Below are positions 16,265-25,600 of a stretch of DNA of 64,000 nt, piece by piece. A program made the translations under genes and the position numbers. Each line of letters begins with the position of its first letter. Positions within the stretch are counted from its first letter, which is position 1. The notes under the pieces are model-generated. The model did no database searches. It was not told the origin of the DNA and saw only the letters and a list, made by a program, of their open reading frames with translations. The DNA is taken from contig NZ_LGCN01000240.1 in NCBI RefSeq assembly GCF_001279005.1, forward strand, positions 1 through 64,000, in the 5' to 3' direction. Origin of the DNA: Streptomyces caelestis (GTDB taxonomy: Bacteria; Actinomycetota; Actinomycetes; Streptomycetales; Streptomycetaceae).

Positions 16265-17643
16265 GCGCGGCCGTCCTCGACGACGTCCACCACGGTGATC
16301 GCCGGTGGGATCGTGTCCGGTTCGGCCCGGCGCAGGTGGTCGCGCAGCGCCTCGGGCAGACGCCGCCGGACGAACAGGGGGAACGGCTCGTGGGCCACCG
16401 GGCCGGAGGGCGCCGGGAGGCCCTCGGCCGCGGCGGGCGCGCAGTCGGCGGGAGCCGCCACGGCCAGCGTGCGCGGGTCGGCGGCGTCGAGCAGTACGGC
16501 GGCGTCCGCTCCCCGCAGTGCCTCACGCAGGGCGTACGGGGTCACCGCCCCGGGGGCGTCGTGGAGCAGGGCGTTGGGGATGCCGTGGACGACGACGGGA
16601 CCGCCGGCGAGCGCGTCGCGCAGCGCTTGCGGGACATCGCTCCCCCGGTGCCCCTTCCAGGCCGTGCGGCGCACGTGCTGGGTTCCCGGTCCGTCGGTGT
16701 GCGGGCCGACGCGCAGGACGACGTCGTAGCGATAGCGGGTGAGTTCGGTGTCCTCGGCCATGGTGCGGGCGTGCACGCTCATGCGGACCGGGCGGGGCCG
16801 GGCCGCGACCGCCGCGGCGACGGCCGCCGGGGTGAAGGACAGTTCCTCGTCCGCCTCGGCGGCGGCCGCGGCCCTCGCGGTGATCGTCGTGCCGTCCGCC
16901 TCGGGGTCGCGGGCCCGCTCCAGCCGTCCGAAGTGGTCGAGCAGCAGGCCGGAGTGCCGGATGTCCCCCACGATCACGGTGCCGCCGTCCTCGACCGACG
17001 ACAGCGCCCCGTGCAGGACGGTGGTCAGGTAGGCCAGGTCGGGGAAGCACTGGGTGACCGAGTTGAGCAGCACGCAGTCGGGGCGCGCGCCGGGGCCGAA
17101 AGCGGCGTCCATGGCGTCCCGTACCCGGGGCGCGGCCGTCTCGTGGGCGGCGGCCCGGACGAACGCGGTGCGGGGCAGGCCGGCCGCGGTGAGGCGGTCC
17201 ACCGCGACCTGGGCGACGTCGGCGCCGGCGTACCCGTCCAGGTGCGGGTGCAGGCGGTGGGCGAGCAGGCCGGTGCCGCAGCCGAGTTCCAGGAGCCTCC
17301 TCGGGCGCTGGGCCAGGACGAGGTCCACGGTGCGGTCCACCCAGTCCCGCATATGGGCTTCGGGCAGCGGTGCTCCGGTGTCGGAAGCCCGCCACCCGGA
17401 CAGATCGAGGTCGTCGGCGTGCCGCCCCTCGGCCGTCTCGTACGTCCACTCGTAGACCTCGGCCCACTGCTCGAGGTGCTCGCGCATCAGGGGGCCCGGC
17501 TCGGGGGCGGCGGTCACGGCGTCCGGGTGCGGGACGACCCGGACGCCGCCGTCGGGTGCGGGGTGGGCCCGGGCCACCCAGGGGTGGGCGGCCAGCAGGT
17601 CCGCGATCCGGCCGGTGTGTTCAGCCGTCGTGTGGTCGGACAC
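16261..17643 (-). CDS. Free methyltransferase of NRPS type
   Basis: 460 aa. YEWTYETAEGRHADDLDLSGW, MRDWVDRTV and LLELGCGTGLLAHRL (SAM motif I, about residues 115-130) followed by LLNSVTQCFPDLAYL are the hallmarks of the methyltransferase domains normally inserted in NRPS A domains or after Cy domains (HMWP1, PchF). Here it is a separate protein. The last 150 residues resemble the region that follows such insertions. By analogy with yersiniabactin it could methylate the alpha-carbon of a thiazoline, or the nitrogen of a thiazolidine as in pyochelin. GTG start; overlaps the ATPase gene end by 23 bp. Confidence 0.82.
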   Translation of the reverse strand: MSDHTTAEHTGRIADLLAAHPWVARAHPAPDGGVRVVPHPDAVTAAPEPGPLMREHLEQWAEVYEWTYETAEGRHADDLDLSGWRASDTGAPLPEAHMRDWVDRTVDLVLAQRPRRLLELGCGTGLLAHRLHPHLDGYAGADVAQVAVDRLTAAGLPRTAFVRAAAHETAAPRVRDAMDAAFGPGARPDCVLLNSVTQCFPDLAYLTTVLHGALSSVEDGGTVIVGDIRHSGLLLDHFGRLERARDPEADGTTITARAAAAAEADEELSFTPAAVAAAVAARPRPVRMSVHARTMAEDTELTRYRYDVVLRVGPHTDGPGTQHVRRTAWKGHRGSDVPQALRDALAGGPVVVHGIPNALLHDAPGAVTPYALREALRGADAAVLLDAADPRTLAVAAPADCAPAAAEGLPAPSGPVAHEPFPLFVRRRLPEALRDHLRRAEPDTIPPAITVVDVVEDGRA

Positions 17644-19237
17644 CGGAGTGCTCCGTTCTCTCGTCGAGGGGGTGGTCGGGGGTCGTGTGCGGCCGTGGGA
17701 CCAGGCGTCGCCCGGTCAGGTGGAGGACGCGGTCGGCGCGGGCGGCCGTGTCGGCGTCGTGGGTGACGGTCAGGACGGCGGGGCCGTTCTCCCGCAGCCG
17801 GTCCAGCAGGTCGAGGACGAGTCGTGCCGAGTCCGGGTCCAGACCCGCGGTGGGCTCGTCCAGCAGCAGCACGTCGGGCTCGGCGGCGAGCGCCCGGGCG
17901 AGAACCACCCGGCGGCGCTGGCCGCCGGAGAGCGCCGCCGGTCTGCGACCGGCCAGCTCGGCGGGGAGTCCCACGGCATCGAGGAGTTCCCGTACGCGTT
18001 CCCGTCCGGCCGCTGCGGTCGCGCCGTGGAACACCTTCAGCGGCCGGGCCACCGCTCGGCCGACGGTGTGCGCCGGGTTGAGTTCCGCCGCCGTGTCCTG
18101 TCCGGCCAGTTGGACGGCGCGCAGCGTCCGCCGGTCGCGCGAACGGGTCCCGGCGGGCAGCGGGCGCCCGCGCAGCAGGAGTTGTCCTGCGGCCGACGGG
18201 CGCCGGCCCGCGAGGGCGTGCAGCAGGGTCGTCTTTCCGCTGCCCGACCGTCCCGTGACGGCCAGCCAGCCGCCCGCCGGCAGGTCCAGGTCACCGGCGT
18301 CGAGCAGCGGTGTGCCGTCCGGGGTGCGCAGGGCCAGGCCCCGCGCCGACAGCACGGGCGCCGGGGACGGGGCAGGGTCCGCCGCCATGCGGGGCGGACG
18401 CCCGGCCTGTGGTGACGCGGGACCGGCGATCGGGCGGAGCGGTTCCTTCCACGGGGTGCTCGTCATCCGTCCACGCACGGCGGCGGTCGCACGTGGTCCG
18501 GGCCGCACGGTGGCGTCAGCACGGGCGGCCGGGTGCGCGTCACCGGCGAGCACCAGTGTCCGGTCGGCCAGCTCCGCGGCCAGCCGGGCATCGTGCGTGA
18601 CCAGGACGACGCACCGGCCGGGGGTCCCACGGCGGGACCGCACCTCTTCGGCCACCAGGTCGGCCGTCGCGCGGTCCAGTGCGGAGGTCGGCTCGTCCAG
18701 GACGAGCAGCTCCGGATCGGTGCACAGGGCCCGGGCCAGGGCGACCCGTTGGGCCTGTCCGCCGGAGAGTTCTCCCGTCCGCCGGGAGGCGAGTCCGGGT
18801 GGAAGGCCCAGCCGGTGCATCAGGGCCTCGACCCGCAGGGCGCGGGCGGCGGCGTCACCGGTGAACTCCTCGCCGATCAGCCGGTCCACGCGCCACAGCG
18901 GATGGAGGGCCGCGCCGGGGTCCTGCGCCAGCCAGCCGCACCGGGCACGCCGCCACCGCCGGGCCGTCCGGCCGGGTGACACGGCCGCACCGCGCCAGCG
19001 CACGGTGCCCGCAGCGCGGTGCAGTCCGTCCGGGAGGACGTCGAGCAGGGCGCGCAGCAGCGTGGATTTACCGGCACCGGACGCGCCGGTGACGGCCAGC
19101 ACCTGCCCCGGGCCGACGCGGACGTCGACCGGCGGCAGGACGGTGGCTCCGTCGAGGGCACGGCGAACGGTCAGACCCTCGGCCGCCAGCAGCGGGGCGT
19201 CGGTGGGAACGAGCCCCTCGTGGACGTGGGCCGTCAT
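17621..19237 (-). CDS. ABC importer, tandem ATPase (Dpp/Nik/Opp type)
   Basis: 538 aa with two nucleotide-binding domains fused in one chain, as DppD and DppF joined. First: Walker A GASGAGKST near residue 51, ELSGGQAQRVALARAL, LVLDEPTSALD. Second: GRSGSGKTT near residue 328, ALSGGQRRRVVLARAL, LLLDEPTAGLD. The linker between them is Pro-rich. It powers the two permeases encoded just upstream (ATGA overlap at 19234-19237). Located within the metallophore operon, it most likely drives uptake of the metal complex, using the peptide/nickel-type importer family. Confidence 0.88.
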   Translation of the reverse strand: MTAHVHEGLVPTDAPLLAAEGLTVRRALDGATVLPPVDVRVGPGQVLAVTGASGAGKSTLLRALLDVLPDGLHRAAGTVRWRGAAVSPGRTARRWRRARCGWLAQDPGAALHPLWRVDRLIGEEFTGDAAARALRVEALMHRLGLPPGLASRRTGELSGGQAQRVALARALCTDPELLVLDEPTSALDRATADLVAEEVRSRRGTPGRCVVLVTHDARLAAELADRTLVLAGDAHPAARADATVRPGPRATAAVRGRMTSTPWKEPLRPIAGPASPQAGRPPRMAADPAPSPAPVLSARGLALRTPDGTPLLDAGDLDLPAGGWLAVTGRSGSGKTTLLHALAGRRPSAAGQLLLRGRPLPAGTRSRDRRTLRAVQLAGQDTAAELNPAHTVGRAVARPLKVFHGATAAAGRERVRELLDAVGLPAELAGRRPAALSGGQRRRVVLARALAAEPDVLLLDEPTAGLDPDSARLVLDLLDRLRENGPAVLTVTHDADTAARADRVLHLTGRRLVPRPHTTPDHPLDERTEHSGVRPHDG

Positions 19238-20055
19238 GCCGCCTCCCCCGGAACACGGGCGGCCGTCCGGGCCGCCGCGGCGAACACCCAGGCGCAGCCC
19301 GCCAGGGGGATCGCCGGCGCCAGCAGCGCCCAGGGGTTGAGTGCGGCGCCGGGCAGGTTCTCACTGAGCATCAGGGCCCAGTCGGGGTCCGGGGGCTGGG
19401 GCCCCAGACCGAGCACGGCGAGGGCCGCGGCGATCTGCAGTGCCGTGACGAGCCGGAGCCCGGCGTCGGCGGCGACCAGACGGCGCAGGGCGGGCAGCAC
19501 CTCGTGGAGCAGCACGGCGGGCGTGCGCTCGCCGCGCTCGACGGCGGCGTGCACGTGCCCGCTGTCGCGCAGCTGCGCGCACTGTGTGGCGACCACCCGC
19601 GCGGTCAGCGGGGCTCCCGCGAGCACCGCCGCCACGACGACCGCCGTCGCCCCCGGCAGTGCGGTGGCCAGCACCAGCGCCAGGACCAGGGCGGGGACGG
19701 CCAGCAGCAGGTCGCACAGGGCCCGTACGGTGCGGGCGGTACGGTCGCCCGACCATCCCGCGGCCAGGCCGAGACCCGCGCCGCAGACGACGGCGGCGAG
19801 CGCGGCGAGCAGGGACACGGTCAGGAGCTGGGTGCCCCCGGCCAGGACCCGGGACAGCACGTCGCGCCCCAGGACGTCGGTGCCCAGCGGATGCCGTCCG
19901 CCGGGCGGCGCCCAGGGGGCGGCGACCGTTCGCTCCGGTGGGTGCGGGGCGGCGTACCGGCCGAGCGGCACGCACACCAGCAGGGTGAGGGCCGCGGTCA
20001 CGGACACCGAAGGACGGACGGCCTTGGGGAAGAACGGCGGAGGCGCTCCGGTCAT
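19234..20055 (-). CDS. ABC importer permease (DppC/NikC type)
   Basis: 273 aa with about six hydrophobic segments. HPLGTDVLGRDVLSRVLAG near residue 55 is the typical DppC/NikC N-terminal signature, and AAVERGERTPAVLLHEVLP carries the EAA-like cytoplasmic loop that contacts the ATPase. Cytoplasmic membrane. Coupled to both neighbours by ATGA overlaps, it forms a heterodimer with the next permease. Confidence 0.85.
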   Translation of the reverse strand: MTGAPPPFFPKAVRPSVSVTAALTLLVCVPLGRYAAPHPPERTVAAPWAPPGGRHPLGTDVLGRDVLSRVLAGGTQLLTVSLLAALAAVVCGAGLGLAAGWSGDRTARTVRALCDLLLAVPALVLALVLATALPGATAVVVAAVLAGAPLTARVVATQCAQLRDSGHVHAAVERGERTPAVLLHEVLPALRRLVAADAGLRLVTALQIAAALAVLGLGPQPPDPDWALMLSENLPGAALNPWALLAPAIPLAGCAWVFAAAARTAARVPGEAA

Positions 20056-21023
20056 ACGGTCCTCCCCGCCGTCGCCACCGACGGGCCGGGGCCCCCCGGC
20101 ACCGTGGTGCGACGGGCGGCCAGGTCGGCCAGGAGCATGCCCAGCAACAGGACGGCTGCCGGGAGGAGGGCCGCGGCCTGGATGACGGGGACGTCCCGCA
20201 CCGCGACGGCGGACACCAGCAGCTGCCCGGTGCCCGGATAGCCGAAGAGGGTCTCCGCCAGGGCGGTTCCCGCCACGAGACCGCCGGCCAGCAGGGCCGT
20301 CACCTGAAGCGCCGGCGCGTACAGGAAGGGCAGGACGTGCCGGTGCAGCACGAGCGGGGCGGGCAGGCCGCGCAGCCGTGCGTCGGCCACATGAGGGCGG
20401 CGCAGGGTGTCGGCCAGCGCCCCGCGCAGCAGGACGGTGGCGAACGCGGCCGAGGGCAGCGCCAGGGTGAGAGCGGGCAGTGCCAGGAGCCGGGGGTCCG
20501 CCAGGGGCGAGCCGCCGGGCGGCAGCAGGGACACGGGGGGCAGCCAGCCCAGCAGCCCGGCCAGGACCGCGCCGAGCACCGCCGCGTGGACCGGCTGCGG
20601 CACGGCGGCCAGTCCGGTGGCGGCCGAGCCGCCCCGGCCGCCGCGCAGGTACGCCACGGTCAGGGCCGTCGCGGTGAGCAGCGCGGTGACCGCCAGCGCC
20701 GCCGCGACCAGGACGACGGTGGCGGGCAGCCGTTCGGCGAACAGCGTCGCCACCGGCTTGCCGCCCGCCAGCGAGTGTCCCAGGTCTCCCCGGATCAGGC
20801 CGGACAGCCAGTCGAGGTAGCGCACCGCGGCCGGCCGGTCCAGCCCGAGACGCTCCCGCTCCGCCGCGACGTCCTCGTCGGAGGCCCGTCCCGCCGTCCT
20901 CAGTTCCCCGGCGTCACCGGGGAGCAGTTCGGTGGCCGTGAAGACCACGGCCGTGGCGGCGACGGCCAGGGCGGCGGCCCGGCCGGCCGGGCGCAGGGCG
21001 CGGCCGGCAGTGCGCAGAGTCAC
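20052..21023 (-). CDS. ABC importer permease (DppB/NikB type)
   Basis: 323 aa, membrane protein. ERLGLDRPAAVRYLDWLSGLIRGDLGHSL near residues 60-90 and the late FGYPGTGQLLVSAVAVRDVPVIQAA match DppB/NikB permeases. GTG at 21023 chosen because it overlaps the stop of the substrate-binding protein gene (GTGA); the open frame reads further upstream but is then antisense-like to that gene. Partner of the DppC-type permease in the metallophore operon. Confidence 0.85.
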   Translation of the reverse strand: MTLRTAGRALRPAGRAAALAVAATAVVFTATELLPGDAGELRTAGRASDEDVAAERERLGLDRPAAVRYLDWLSGLIRGDLGHSLAGGKPVATLFAERLPATVVLVAAALAVTALLTATALTVAYLRGGRGGSAATGLAAVPQPVHAAVLGAVLAGLLGWLPPVSLLPPGGSPLADPRLLALPALTLALPSAAFATVLLRGALADTLRRPHVADARLRGLPAPLVLHRHVLPFLYAPALQVTALLAGGLVAGTALAETLFGYPGTGQLLVSAVAVRDVPVIQAAALLPAAVLLLGMLLADLAARRTTVPGGPGPSVATAGRTV

Positions 21024-22585
21024 GTGGCCATCCACACCTGGTCGATGAACATACGCTGGAATCCGGGCCCGTCGGGCAGTCCGCGCACGCCCGGCGCCGC
21101 GAGGTCCAGGCCGTCCCCGGTGCCCCAGACGACGTAGCCGCCGTCCTTCCACAGCTCGCGCTGGATGCCGGAGAGCAGCTCCTCGCGCCGTGCCTCGTCG
21201 GCGGTCGACATGGCCCTGGCGAAGCCGTCGTCGAAGCTCTTGCTGCGCCAGGCGGTCTCGTTGGTCGGGGAGTCGGACAGCAGTCCGACGCGGACGAGGT
21301 CGGGGAAGGAGATGCCGCCGTAGTAGCCGGTGTAGAACGCCTTCTTGGCGTAGACGGCGGTCCAGTAGGTGTCCGCCGGCTCGACCTTCACCTCGGCGTC
21401 GACGCCGATGTCGGCGAGCTGCTGGGCGTAGAGGGTGGCCGCGGTGTCCATGCCGGGGTAGGACGTGGTGGTGTGCAGGGTGACGGACAGTCCGTCGGCG
21501 TGGCCCGCCTCGGCCAGCAGTTCCTTGGCCTTCTTCACGTCGCGGGCGCGCTGCGGCAGGTCCTCGGGCGCCGAGGGGTCGTAGGGGGTGGGGAGGTCGT
21601 TGGCGACCTTGCCGTAGCCGAGGAAGACGGTGTCGACCAGGGCCTCGCGGTCGGCGGCGAGGCGGAACGCCTCGCGGACCCGGGGATCGTCGAACGGCTC
21701 GGTGTCCAGGCGCATGACGAACGGGTACTCGGTGACTCCGTCGCGCCGGACGACCTGGGTCTTCGCCGAGGGGCCCGCGCTCTTGACCGCGGCGGGGCTG
21801 ACGCTGCCGGCGACGTCGGCCTGCCCGGAGGCGACGGCACCGGCCCGTGCCTGTGGGTCGGCGACGGCCTGGATCTCGATCCGGTCCAGGTGCGGGCGCT
21901 CTCCCCACCACGTGTCGTTGCGGGTCAGGACGGTGGTCTGGGCACTGGTCCGCTCCACCCGGTAGGGGCCCGAGCCGGGGACGGGGCGGGAGAAGTCCTC
22001 GGTGCCCTCCGGGACGACGAAGGTGACGGATTCCAGGGCCCGGGGCGCGTCGGCCATCGGGGCGCGGGTGGCCAGGACGACGGTGTGCTCGTCGGGGGCG
22101 GTGGACTTCGCCATGTCGAAATCGGCGAGCCGGCCGTAGTTCTCGGCGGCCTTGCCGCCGATGCGCCGCAGGGAGTACAGCACGTCGGCGGCGCGCACCG
22201 GTGTGCCGTCGGTGAAGCGGGCGTCCTCGCGCAGGGTGAGGGTCCAGCGGTCCATGGCGTCGTTGGGCTTCCACGACGTGGCGAGTCGCGGCCGGGTCTT
22301 CCCGTCCTCACCGGGGACGGTCAGGACGTCGTAGGTCAAGGCGAAGCGCAGGACGTCGGACTCGTTGCCGAGGCCGCCGTGCGGGTCGTCACTGGCGGTG
22401 GCGGGGGACCCCGCGACGGCGTACCGCAGGGTGCCGCCGTCGACGGGCGCGCCGGTGCGGGAGGCCGGGGTGTCGGCGGCGGGTGTGCCGGAGCAGGCGC
22501 TCAGCAGCAGGGCGCCGACCGCCGCGAGGGCGGTGAGGGCGGATCTGCGGGACAGAGGGCTGCGGGGTGACGGGTGCTGGTGCAT
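21020..22585 (-). CDS. ABC importer substrate-binding lipoprotein (SBP_bac_5)
   Basis: 521 aa. Signal sequence with a twin-arginine-like SRRSALTALAAV and lipobox LLSAC (Cys31), so it is probably a membrane-anchored lipoprotein. The mature part has the family-5 extracellular solute-binding pattern (peptides, nickel, opines): DGGTLRYAV, RPRLATSWKPN, LREDARFTDGTPVRAADVLYSL near residue 130. It feeds the permeases encoded downstream. Family-5 proteins also bind metallophores such as staphylopine (CntA), which supports a role in taking up the metal-loaded product. A 46-bp gap follows the PKS/NRPS gene stop, so it is still in the operon. Confidence 0.88.
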   Translation of the reverse strand: MHQHPSPRSPLSRRSALTALAAVGALLLSACSGTPAADTPASRTGAPVDGGTLRYAVAGSPATASDDPHGGLGNESDVLRFALTYDVLTVPGEDGKTRPRLATSWKPNDAMDRWTLTLREDARFTDGTPVRAADVLYSLRRIGGKAAENYGRLADFDMAKSTAPDEHTVVLATRAPMADAPRALESVTFVVPEGTEDFSRPVPGSGPYRVERTSAQTTVLTRNDTWWGERPHLDRIEIQAVADPQARAGAVASGQADVAGSVSPAAVKSAGPSAKTQVVRRDGVTEYPFVMRLDTEPFDDPRVREAFRLAADREALVDTVFLGYGKVANDLPTPYDPSAPEDLPQRARDVKKAKELLAEAGHADGLSVTLHTTTSYPGMDTAATLYAQQLADIGVDAEVKVEPADTYWTAVYAKKAFYTGYYGGISFPDLVRVGLLSDSPTNETAWRSKSFDDGFARAMSTADEARREELLSGIQRELWKDGGYVVWGTGDGLDLAAPGVRGLPDGPGFQRMFIDQVWMAT

Positions 22586-22631
22586 GGTTGCTTTCCGCGA
22601 GAGGTTCGTGGGTCGGGGGTGGCCGCCGGAC

Positions 22632-25600
22632 TCACCGGCCGGTGTGTACGGCGGCCAGGGCCCGGTCGATCAGGGCGGCGGTCCGCCGTACTGCGGGGTC
22701 GTGCAGCAGGGAGTAGTGGTGGCCTTCGACGGTGTGGGCGTCGACGGGACCGCTGACGTGCGGCAGCCAGCCGAGGGCGGGCAGGTCCGCGGCGTCGTCG
22801 ACGCCCATGCCGACGCCGGCGTTGTGCGGCGCGGGACGGGACGCGGCGATGAGCAGCAGTCGGGTGGCCGGGTCGGTGAGGTGTCCGGCCCTGTGGTCGG
22901 CCAGCGCCCGCAGGTGGCGTTCGAAGACTTCGAGGCGGGTGTCGGCGGTGTCCCGGGGGCCGAGCAGGCCGGCCGCTCGTAGCCGTTCGGTGACCGACCG
23001 GCGTACCGCCGCCGCGTCCGGGGCGGTGCGGATCGTCTCCGCGTCCGCTCCGAGGTCCAGATCGAGGTCGAGGAACGCCTCCAGCGAGCGCAGGTAGCGG
23101 ACGGCCGCGAAGGCGGTGTCCTGGGCGCGGCCGGCGCCGCCCAGTGCCCGGATGCGGTCGGGGGTGTTGGAGTCGATCAGGACGAGGAGGTCGGTCCGTT
23201 CTCCGCGTCGCTGGAGTTCCACGGCCATCTGGTGGGCGACGGTGCCGCCCATCGACCAGCCGCCCAGCAGGTAGGGACCCCGCGGCTGGTGGACGCGCAG
23301 CGCCGCGAGGTAGCGGTCGGCCGTCTCGGCGATGGTCCGCGGCCCGGTGCCGCCGGTCAGGGCGGGGTCGGTGACGGCTACGACGGGCCGGCCGTCGGTG
23401 AGGAGACGGGCGAGTTCGCCGTAACACAGTACGTCCCCGCCGGAGGGGTGCATCAGGAACAGGGGGCGGTCTCCGTTGCCGTCGCGCAGCAGCATGGCCG
23501 CGTCGGTGTCGGGGGCCGGGCCGGGAACGGTCCGCTTCCTCACCGTGGGGGCAGGCCGCCGCGCTTCACGGGCCGGGGCGGCGGGCGCGGTGCGGGGCTC
23601 CTCGGTGTCCCACGCCCGCGGTGCGTCGGCCAGTCGGCGCACCCGCTCGGCGTAGGCGGCGAACGCCGCGTCCGCCTCGTCGGCGGGCAGGGCGTTCTCC
23701 TGGACGTCCCACTGGAGCAGGAGCGCCCCGTGCTGCTCGATCACCTGGTGGTCCAGCCAGGTCTGCGGGGTGCTGCTCACGCCGTACACCGGTGTGCCCG
23801 CCCAGTCCAGGTCGTGTCCGCCGCCGAGCGGCCCGGACAGGCCCAAAGCGCTGGTGAAGACCACGGGAACGGACTCGGTGCGGCCGGTGCGCGAGGACTT
23901 CTCGGCCAGCAGGTCGAGCGCGGAGAACTCCCGGTGGTCCAGGTCCTCGAAGAGGGTGCGCTGGGCCCGTACGGCGGCGTCGGCGAAGCAGCGGGTGTCC
24001 GAGCGGTCCACCTCGTGCAGCATCAGCGAGGTGAAGTCACCGACCACGGCGTCCGCTCCGGGAAGGTGCGCGGGCCGGTCGAAGAGGGTGAGGGTGACGG
24101 CGAAGCGGTTCTGCCCCGACCAACCGGCGAGGGCCTCGCCGTAGGCCGCCAGCAGGACGGCCGTGGGGGTCAGCCCGCGCCGGGCGGCCTCGGCCTTGAG
24201 GGCGTTCCAGCGGTCCGGCTCCAGACGGGCGGTGCGCCGTGCGAAGCGGGGCCGGTCCCCGGGGCTCCCGGCCCGGACGGGCAGCGCGGGTGCGCCGGGC
24301 AGGTCGTCCAGCCTGGCCCGCCAGTAGGCGGCGGCCCGCGCGTGCTCCGGGCCCTCGGTACGGCGCCCGAGTGCGGCCACACAGTCCGCGAAGGTGGTCT
24401 CCGGCGCCGGCAGCCGGGCGTCGGGATCGTGGTAGAGGGTGCGCAGTTCGCGGTCCCAGATCAGGTAGCTGGCGGTGTCGCACACCAGCACGTCCACGTT
24501 GACGAACAGCCGGACGACGTCGCCGGGCAGTCGGGCGGCCCGGATGTCGACCAGGGGCCAGCGGCCCGGACGGGGTTCGCGGCGCACCATGCGGGTGCGC
24601 ACACGCTCCAGCTTCCGGGCGCGCTCGGCGTCGTCGTCCTTCGTCAGGTCCTGCACCCGGATCCGGTAGTGGGGCACCTTGTCGAGCACCCGGTTGAGGC
24701 CTTCCGGTGAGACGACCGCGCGCAGCATCGGGTGGCGGGCGACGACCGCGTTCCACGCCGTTTCGTAGCGGTCGGTGTCCAGGCCGGGACAGTCGTACTC
24801 CAGGTGGAAGGAGCACGGGACGTCACCGAGGCGGTAACCACCCGATCCGCCCACCCAGTAGGCGTGTTGCACCCGGGTGAGGGGGAACTCCCGAGGGCCG
24901 TCGCCGGGTTGCGGAGACGGTCCGCCCGCGTCCTGGGGCGTGGCGGGAGCCCGCCGGGATTCCCCGCCGGGCAGCATCGGGGCCAGGGCCGCGATGCTGG
25001 GCCGGGCGAGCAGGTCCTGCAGCCGCAGGTCGGCACCGTGGTCGTCGCGCAGCCGGGCGAGCATGCGGGTGGCCAGCAGGGAGTGCCCGCCGAGGGCGAA
25101 GAAGTCGGCGTCGCGGTCGGTGACGGGGAAGCCCAGCAGGTCCGACCAGACCTCTGCCAGGAGTGTCTCCGCACTGGTGGTGCATCCCGCACCGGCCTGC
25201 GGCTTTGCCGGGGGCTCGCCGGGAGCCGGTGCGACGGAGGCGGGTACGGCGGTGGGCGTGCCCGCGGTGCGGGGCGCGAGGTCGGCCGGCGAGACGGCGA
25301 CGGAAGCCGGGGCACGGCCGCCGGCCGCGAGCGCCAGCAGACGGTCCACGGTGCGCATGCCGTCCGCCAGGCCGATCGAGTGCCGGGATGCGACGGTGCG
25401 TTCGCTCCGGCCGGGCCCGACGCGCCAGCCGTCCCAGGCCACGCTGATCCAGCGGGGTGTGTCCGGGCCCGCGTGGTGCTCGTGCTCGGCGAGGGCGTCC
25501 AGGTAGCGGTTGACGGCGGCGTACGGGGCGAGGCCGAGGCCGCCGACGAACGCCGTGGCGGAGGACATCAGCAGGACGGTGGCCGGGCGGCGGCCGGGCG

